From Sophora flavescens (lineage: Eukaryota > Streptophyta > Magnoliopsida > Fabales > Fabaceae), in assembly GCA_030762895.1 (NCBI GenBank), contig CM061067.1, positions 164,236,518-164,300,517 of the forward strand: a DNA stretch of 64,000 nt. Direction: 5' to 3'. Position 1 is the first letter of the stretch; each line of letters opens with the position of its first letter. The position numbers and the translations under genes were made by a program. Below, piece after piece: positions 57,060-64,000 of the stretch. Below the pieces are notes generated by a model that saw only the letters and a program-made list of their open reading frames with translations, searched no databases and was not told where the DNA came from.

Positions 57060-60000
57060 ATGGATCGCGGTTGGATGAATGCTAGACGGACAAGTGATGA
57101 GTATGAGAATGGAGTGGAAGATTTTCTACAGTTTGCAAAAACAAATGCTCCTGATAGTGGTAACGGAAGGTTTTATTGTCCTTGTGTTAACTGTTTGAAT
57201 GAGAGACGACTAGAAGCTGAGGAGATACGTGATCATCTTATTTGTGAGGGGATTTTCAAGAGTTATACAACATGGATATGTCACGGTGAATCGTTAGACA
57301 GGCCGAGGGTGTCGTATAGAGAGGAAGTTGATGACGTGGAAATGGACGATGGACTAGAGGACATGATCCGTGATGTTGGGCAAGAGTCTTTTCGGCGTGC
57401 ACATGTGTATGATACTTTGTGCAGTGATGCGCAAGTGGCTTTGTATCCGGGGTGCACTAATTTCACACGGTTGTCAGCGGTGTTAAGATTGTTCAATGTG
57501 AAGGCGAGAAATGGGTGGAGCGATAAAAGCTTTACTGAATTGCTTGAGTTGTTGAAAGAAATGCTTCTAGAAGGCAACACATTGCCATCTCGAAACTATG
57601 AGGCAAGGAAGATTTTGTGTCCGATGGGTATGTAGTATAAGAAAATACACGCTTGCCCAAATGATTTCATATTGTACAGGAAAGAGTTTGAAGAGATGCA
57701 CGAGTGCCCCAGGTGTGGGGTATCACGCTACAAAGTGAAGGATGGTGATTCTAGTTGTGATGTGGTCACCAAAGGTCCTCATACGAAGGTGTTATGGTAT
57801 CTTTCCGTGATTCCGCGGTTCAATCAATTGTTTGCTAATGTAAATGACTCAAATAACATTAGATGGCATGCAGACGAGAGGAAGTGTGATGGACAGCTTT
57901 AGCATCCGGCCGATTCTTTGCAATGGAAGAGAATTGATAGTTTGTTTCCGGATTTCGGCAATGAGCCCAGAAACCTCAGGCTTGGACTTGCTACCGATGG
58001 AATGAATACATATGGAAACTTAAGTAGTATTCATAGTTCATGGCCTGTTCTCCTGGTAATTTACAACCTGACTCCTTGGTTGTGCATGAAGCGCAAATAC
58101 ATTATGTTAAGTATGATGATTTCGGGTCCTAAACAGCCAGGAAATGATATTGATGTTTATCTGAGTCCCTTGATTGAAGACTTGAGAATGTTGTGGGATG
58201 AAGGCGTTGATGTGATCGACGGGTATTTCTGTGAGACATTCAGATTGCGTGCCATGTTATTTTGCACCATCAATGACTTTCCAGCATACTGGAACCTGTG
58301 TGGGTATAGTGTTAAGGGGCATAAAGTATGTCCAATATGTGAAGAAGGCACATGTTACCATCAACTGAAACATGGAAGGAAGACGGTTTACCTTGGGCAT
58401 CAGAGATTTCTCCGACGTAATCATCCTTATCGTAGATTGAGAAAAGCTTTCAATGGACTTCCGGAGAATGAAATTGCTCCGGTGGCCTTGACAGGAGAGC
58501 AAGTTTATGAAATGGTGAACAACACTAATGTTATCTATGGGAAGACCCAGAAGAAGGCTACCAGGGTCGATCTTCTTTGATCTTCCATACTGGTGCAAGC
58601 TTGATGTAAGACATTGTATTGATGTGATGCATGTGGAGAAAAATGTGTGTGACAGTTTAATCGGAACGCTTCTCAACATTCAAGGCAAGACAAAGGATGG
58701 TGTGAATGTTCGTCTGGATCTAGTTGCGATGGGTATACGAGAGCAGTTAGCTCCACTTAAAGTGGGGTATAAGAAGACTTATTTGCCCCCAGCATGTCAT
58801 ACTTTATCAAAAAAAAGAGAAAAGAAGTTTCTGTGAATGTCTACGGGGAGTCAAAGTGCCACTGGGTTACTCTTCAAATATCAGAAGACTTGTCTCAATG
58901 AAAGATCTCAAATTAGTTGGCTTAAAGTCTCATGATTGTCATGTCTTGATGCAACAACTACTACCGGTGGCCATTCGTGACATATTGCCTAAAAAAGTCA
59001 GACATGCCATTACTAGGTTATGCTTATTCTTCAATGCTATATGTAGCAAGGTCATTGACACTAAAAAGTTGGATGACTTGGAAAATGAGGCAGCCATTAT
59101 CTTGTGCCAATTGGAGATGTATTTTCCACCTTCATTTTTTGACATCATGGTTCATTTGATTGTTCATCTAGTGAGGGAGATTAGATTGTGCGGCCCCGTT
59201 TATTTAAGGTGGATGTACCCGGTTGAGCGATACATGAAGATCTTGAAAGGATATATGAAAAATCCACACCGTCCCTAAGCATCTATTGTTGAAAGGTATG
59301 TTGCAGAAGAAGCTATTGAGTTTTGTACAGACTACATGTCAGAAGCGGAACCTGTAGGGCTTCCAAAGTCTCGTCACCAAGGAAGATATGATGGTAAGGG
59401 TACACGAGGTATCACTGTTAAGAGCATGGATCGGGAGGAAGTGCTTCAAGCACATTTGTATATATTGAATAACACTGATGAGGTTGAACCATACTTATGT
59501 GAGCATAAAAGCATCATCAATGAAACTTACCCTAGAATGAATGAAAAATCGTGTTTGAATAAGCATAACAAGACTTTCTTGAACTGGTTTAAAGAAAAAA
59601 TTGCAAAGGATGGTATTGCTTCTGATACATTAAAATGACTAGCACAGGGGCCTAACTTTGATGTCATATGCTGGAGTGGGTACGATATCAATAAGTTTTC
59701 CTTCTATACAAAGTCCTAGGATGACAAAAGTACTATGCAAAACAATGGGGTTATGGTCATCGCTGAGTCCATGCATTTCTCTAGTTCGAAAGATAAAAAC
59801 CCTGTTATGGCATCCGTTTCATACTTTGGAATCATTGAAGAGATATGGGAGGTTGATTACACGAAGTTTAGAGTACCTGTTTTTAAATGTCAGTGGGTCG
59901 ACAGTAACAATGGTGTGCAAACCGATGAGTTAGGATTCAAATTGGTGGACCTTAATAAGGTAGGTAATAAAGAGGAGCCTTTCATCATGGCATCCCAAGC

Positions 60001-60231
60001 AAAACAAGTGTTTTATGTCCGTGATCCTTCTAACAAAAGGTGGTCAGTGGTTCTCCAGGGAAAAACATGTATAATGGTAGTGAGGGAAATCATGATTCAA
60101 CTCTTGATATTTCTGATACTCCTTCTTTCTCAACACGAGTGCCTAATTTCAATGAGGAAAATGAAGTGGATGATGTACATGCTACTCGTAATGATCACCA
60201 AGAAGGGTTATGGGAGAACTTTACTAATTGA
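57060..60231 (+). pseudogene. CACTA tnp2-type transposase, broken
   Basis: ATG 57060 opens a transposase-associated N-terminal domain (RFYCPCVNCLN ... EIRDHLICEGIFKSYTTW). The tnp2 catalytic family region follows: HECPRCGVSRYK, ATDGMNTYGNLSSIHSSWPV, CETFRLRAMLFCTINDFPAY, then FFDLPYWCKLDVRHCIDVMH. After it come a DUF4218-like block (MVHLIVHLVREIRLCGPVYL and RWMYPVERYM) and a DUF4216-like C-terminal block (KFRVPVFKCQWVDSNNGVQ). Damage: TAG 57633-57635, TAG 57900-57902, a frameshift near 58560, a stop at 58834-58836 with another shift, TAA at about 59276, TGA 59636-59638 and a 1-base loss in an A-run near 60065. The protein would have cut and joined CACTA ends; this copy cannot make it. Confidence 0.9.
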
Positions 60232-60394
60232 CCACAAAGTAAGTTTAGTTTGATATTACCATCAAGTTTGCCATATTATATGTTTACATTGATATTTATA
60301 AGTTATGTTTATGTACGTTGATCGATATTTATAAGTTATGCTTGATATTTGTACTGACATACTAACAAGTTTTTTTTTGTTTAAACATGTATAC

Positions 60395-61790
60395 ATGGCT
60401 GATCGTGAGGATATCCCTCCTTCATGCAGCGGGTCGGAGACCCCATCTACTGGTAGAAAGGGTAGACGTTCCACACGAATGAGGAATTTGATTGCTAACC
60501 GTGGTTCAAATCAAAGGATAAGAGTAGACTTTGATAATAGCCTCAATCCTATTGGGCCAATGGCAGATCAGTTTAACAGTTTTGTGGCGACCCTTGCTAG
60601 GAGCAGGCCTAGTATACTCATTGATATTTGGAAAGATGTACCGGCGGACGTGAAGGATCAGATATGGGAGAGTATTTTGGTATCTATACTTCTACGTCCT
60701 GTGTTTGTCTGTATCTACTTTATTTTTATCTTAATAATATTATACAGTAATTCATTGATTCTTTTGGTCTTAATGCAGTTGACCTTTGACATACCGGATA
60801 CGTACGTTATGAAGAAGCGTTTGCTAAAGTATGTTGGAGAGCATTGGAGGGCTTTTAAGGCCGACCTGGGCATATACTATGTATTCAATCCAAAAAGTAA
60901 AAAGAACCCACTTGAGGTGTATCCATTTCTTGACCAGGCGACGTGGGATCGCCTTGTTCAGAGCCGACATGATCCCAGCTTTCAGGTTAACTTATTTGAT
61001 TTGTCTCTAAATTTATGTAATTTCATTAATTTTATTTACTTATGTAATTTAATTGTCTTCTATTTATAACAGGAGAAGAGGAAAAAGGGGCAGAAAAACC
61101 AAAGCAAGAATGTCTACCCCCATGTCATGTCTCGTGGGGGATATAAAAAGCTTGTTCAGAAAATGGTTGAAGAGGAAAAGAAAGCACGTCAGGAAGCAGC
61201 ATCTCGGGCGGATCCTAATGCTGAAAATCGTCCAGAGGTTGTTGATCCACCTCCACCCCCACGCCATCTTAAATGGAAGAGGGCCCGACAAAGAAAAACG
61301 AGTCAATATACATCTGAGGAGGCCCGCCAAGTAGCTGAGAAGATTGTAAGTATAGTTTGAATTGTAATTGTCATTTTAAGATTGTTACCGAATTGTAATG
61401 TGACCTGATATTTTATGTGATAGGATGCCTTGGACGATCAGCTAACCCAAGGAACCTTTGTTCCTAGAGGACGCGATGATATCTTAGCTGCTGCCATCGG
61501 TAAACCAGACCACCCGGGCCGTGTCATTGGTGTTGGATGGGGCGTCGTCATTCGCCAATACCATGGTTCATCTTCACACCAATGCCACAGTGATGTTGAT
61601 GCAGATAGAGCACGGCTAAAAGAGGAGATTTCAGCTGAGCTTCGACAGGAGATGGCCGAGTAGTTTGCCCAGCAGATGGCAATATTGACTTCTATGTCCC
61701 AACAGATGGCGTCGGTGTCCAACCCTCTGTCCAAGTGAGCACTAAGGGCTCATGTGATCCTCCTCATCAGCCTGAAAATGATGATGATGG

Positions 61791-61826
<36 letters not shown>

Positions 61827-63512
61827 CCCTGATAGGTGTGAGCTGTATGTTGATGATCATCATGCTCGCCGCTTAGTGGTATTGGGTAGGGCACATAATA
61901 ACTTAGGTAATACCATACACCATCGTTTATTACCGGATGATCAGCTGAGGGTCGTTGTTGAGATTATTCGAGATGCTGATGCTCGAGTCCCTGTGCCCAC
62001 TGAGGAGGTTCAAACAGTGGGTCAGGCCCCCGGTAACTTCATCCTCTAGCCAAGAAGACTGGTCAGCTTTCTTGTTGCATCTGAGGTATTCAGTTAGTTG
62101 TGTTTTTCTATATTCATAGTTGAAATAATTTATTATTGTTTAAAGATAATGCTTTATTTTTATTCGTCATAGGATGTTGGAAATGATATTGTGCCTAAAA
62201 GGTCGGATCCAGGAAGACCAGAGATGTCTGCTCCTGCCAAGGTATTCATTTGACCATTTAGTTAATTACGAATTAAATAACTTAATTATCCGTGATTACT
62301 AATATATATCTATGTTGTTTAGGGGATCGACAAAGGGGCACCTGGCCATGGTGATGTTTTTAAAGTTCTGGCTATACAGGTTGTCACCATGGAGAATGAC
62401 GCAGCCTTGGTAAGGTTGGAACATGATGCCAGCCCTGGTGATGAACTGTATATCCCAAAGAAGGAACTTATGGAGATGGTACTCAATAAAGAAATGGTTA
62501 GTTCTGCACACATATCGTTATGGTGCACGTAAGTACATTTTATTTATAAGTTAAGTAATTAATTTTTAAATACTATGATAATTAACATGTTTTTCCAATA
62601 TATTAGGTATCTGCATCGTATGTTAGTTGATCAGGGTAACCTCACCGTTTATGGGTTCATTTACCCCATGTTCATTCAGGGTGATGTTCTCCTAGCATCA
62701 GAAGACCCGGTCACTACCATACGTGATATACTTGCTCGAGACGATCATCAATTCTACCTTGCGCCTTATCTCAATAAGTAAGTACCGGTTATTTAAGTAT
62801 AACTATATATGACTTAGTCACTAACAGTTTCACAAATACAGCCAGTATTGGCAACTGTTGATATTGTACCATAGGATGAACGTCGTGGTCTTCTTCTGCT
62901 CATTGGGAAATAAGCCGGTGAATCAACTGAAGACGATCATCGAAACGTAAGTATTAAAATACTTTATAATCAGTAATGCAGTTATTTTAATTATCTGAAA
63001 TCTATTAGATATACTTTAATTAATGTTTTTGTCATGATAGACCTATTAATGCAACCCACATGTTGCGTGGTGAAAGGCGTACTCGGGCCATCAGATGGAT
63101 TATTCATAGCGTAAGATATTTGTTAGTTCAAATGCATCAAATGCAGTGGGTACAATAATTGATTTCTATTTTATTTAATTCCTCATATTCTAATTGGGTT
63201 TCATTTGTGCGTAGTCACGTATACAACGTGGATCATGGGAATGTGGCTACTATGCGATGCAGTGGATGTTGGAAATTATCTCCTCCAGGATCACTGAAAG
63301 ATGGCACGAGGTAAATGTTAATTGACACAATTAGAAGTAATAGTATAGATTCGTTATATGTTTTATGTTAGTTTATTACTTAAAAGATATAATCTTTTGT
63401 CCAATTAAACTTGCAGATATTCAACATTCCAACTCCATTATCTGATTCCGACATCAGCAACATAAAGAGGCGTTGGGAAACTTTCTTTCTTGAAGTGTAC
63501 CAGCAACCATAG
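60395..63512 (+). pseudogene. Second CACTA gene: En/Spm-type protein with Ulp1-like domain
   Basis: ATG 60395. About eleven exons with GT/AG borders: 60395-60679, 60779-60985, 61073-61345, 61424-62084, and shorter ones to 63512. The N-part matches plant Ptta/En/Spm DNA-binding transposase (GRKGRRSTRMRNL, DIWKDVPADVKDQIWE). The middle has an Asp run coded by (GAT)n. The end is Ulp1/C48 protease-like: WQLLILYHRMNVVVFFCSLG, then RGSWECGYYAMQWMLEI with the nucleophile Cys. The expected catalytic His before WQL reads Tyr. Two TAG stops (61661-61663 and 62047-62049) and a frameshift near 61712 inactivate exon 4. Confidence 0.85.
61780..61828 (+). repeat. (GAT)n microsatellite in coding sequence
   Basis: About 16 GAT units, one with GGT, coding for an aspartate run. 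Confidence 0.95.
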
Positions 63513-63810
63513 TTTGTATATATGTAGTTAGTTTAAAAACTTATCATGTAAGAGCTATAGTGTACTTTTGACTGATCATATGTATTTTGATATGAAATCT
63601 ATAATATATCATGTAGCTTTTTGGTTTCTAATTATTTTTGTTGTCTGATGTAATTGAACGTACATATATATGTATTGTTCGTAATAAATTCAGTATATAT
63701 TAGTTGTGTTGAGAATATTTACAGTATGTTATTCTGGTATTGATCTGCATTACTGAAACAGGGGGAAAGGAAAGATAGAAATGTAAATAACAGGGGAAAA
63801 AAATGAGACT
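63513..63810. other. CACTA 3' untranslated region
   Basis: AT-rich, no feature beyond short ATATAT tracts. Confidence 0.5.
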
Positions 63811-63995
63811 TTACACACCGGTTTTATTTAAAACCGATGTGTAAATTTCACTTTGCACATCGGTTTTCATGAAAACCGATGTGTAAAGTGAAATTTCCAC
63901 AATTGTTTTCATTAAAACCGATGTGGAAATTTCACTTTCCACATCGGTTTTCATGAAAACTGATGTGCAAAGTGAAATTCCCCAATAAGATACCA
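63811..63995. repeat. CACTA right subterminal repeats
   Basis: Four pairs of ACATCGGTTTTCAT / AAAACCGATGTG, joined by TTTCACTTT or AAAGTGAAATT. These are larger and more regular than the left-side units. The right TIR is not reached. Confidence 0.92.
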
Positions 63996-64000
63996 ATTGA

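Larger units (their letters stand above)
53228..64000 (+). mobile_element. CACTA (En/Spm) transposon, right end outside window
   Basis: Left terminus CACTAGTGTAAAA at 53228, preceded by TTA (possible 3-bp duplication). Both ends have ACATCGGTT...AACCGATGT subterminal inverted repeats (53250-53670 and 63814-63990). The interior has a tnp2-type transposase gene and a second, multi-exon gene. At least 10.8 kb. Both genes carry stops or shifts, so this copy is non-autonomous today. It resembles soybean Tgm-type CACTA elements in layout, including capture of a host gene fragment. Confidence 0.92.

Noticed and set aside
57060..63512. An autonomous, active CACTA element
   Set aside because: Both genes contain several stops and frameshifts, and the right TIR is outside the window.

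Overview
This is a eukaryotic plant nuclear window and almost certainly from a legume. It holds three decayed vicilin/beta-conglycinin-type seed storage genes with the family's six-exon layout, embedded in plant LTR retrotransposons, hAT and CACTA DNA transposons and tRNA-derived SINEs. Glycine or a close relative is the likeliest source (inference from family recognition; no database search was possible). I see no gene that looks intact and host-functional. The window is a graveyard of storage-protein, kinesin and transposon relics.

Layout. 1-2618: 5' half of a Ty1/copia element on the minus strand. 2637-2739: SINE head. 2740-6830: a non-coding, gypsy-type long LTR cut at its right end, with a 19-G run. 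6868-18495: vicilin relics 1 (6868-8975), 3 (only the last exon, 12841-12975) and 2 (16300-18495, with signal peptide and seed-type promoter). Between them lie two hAT-type elements that used the same 8-bp target one after the other; the second carries a pentatricopeptide-repeat gene fragment. A LINE tail, a second hAT-like end and a SINE with 15-bp target duplications are also there. 19898-20752: remains of a kinesin-7 motor domain (minus strand), its intron hit by a 484-bp hAT MITE.

20999-43767 is a nested cluster. A minus-strand copia element was hit inside its reverse transcriptase by a long-LTR element (23082-42236, CTTCC duplicated). That LTR contains about 130-bp tandem repeats, into which two gypsy elements inserted. 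One is Athila-like and autonomous-type (25667-35813, gag-pol in one frame with three stops). The other is younger and non-autonomous (35971-41347, GAGCT duplicated), with one open gag-like reading frame. 43768-49872 is a second, plus-strand copia element that lost both integrase and reverse-transcriptase catalytic motifs. 49943-51051 is the 3' end of a third copia element.

51070-53200 holds a SINE, two TA microsatellites and a hAT transposase C-terminal relic. From 53228 to the end runs a CACTA (En/Spm) element: TIR and ACATCGGTT subterminal repeats, a captured GTP cyclohydrolase I fragment in its leader, a broken tnp2 transposase, and a multi-exon second gene ending in a Ulp1-like protease domain. 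Right-side subterminal repeats begin near 63814, so its right end lies just outside the window.

How it fits together: the order of insertions can be read from target duplications and LTR divergence. The vicilin duplication predates the hAT pair, because copy 2 preserves the empty target. Copia 1 is older than the long LTR, which is older than the Athila-like element (about 3% LTR divergence by hand count) and the non-autonomous gypsy (about 1%).
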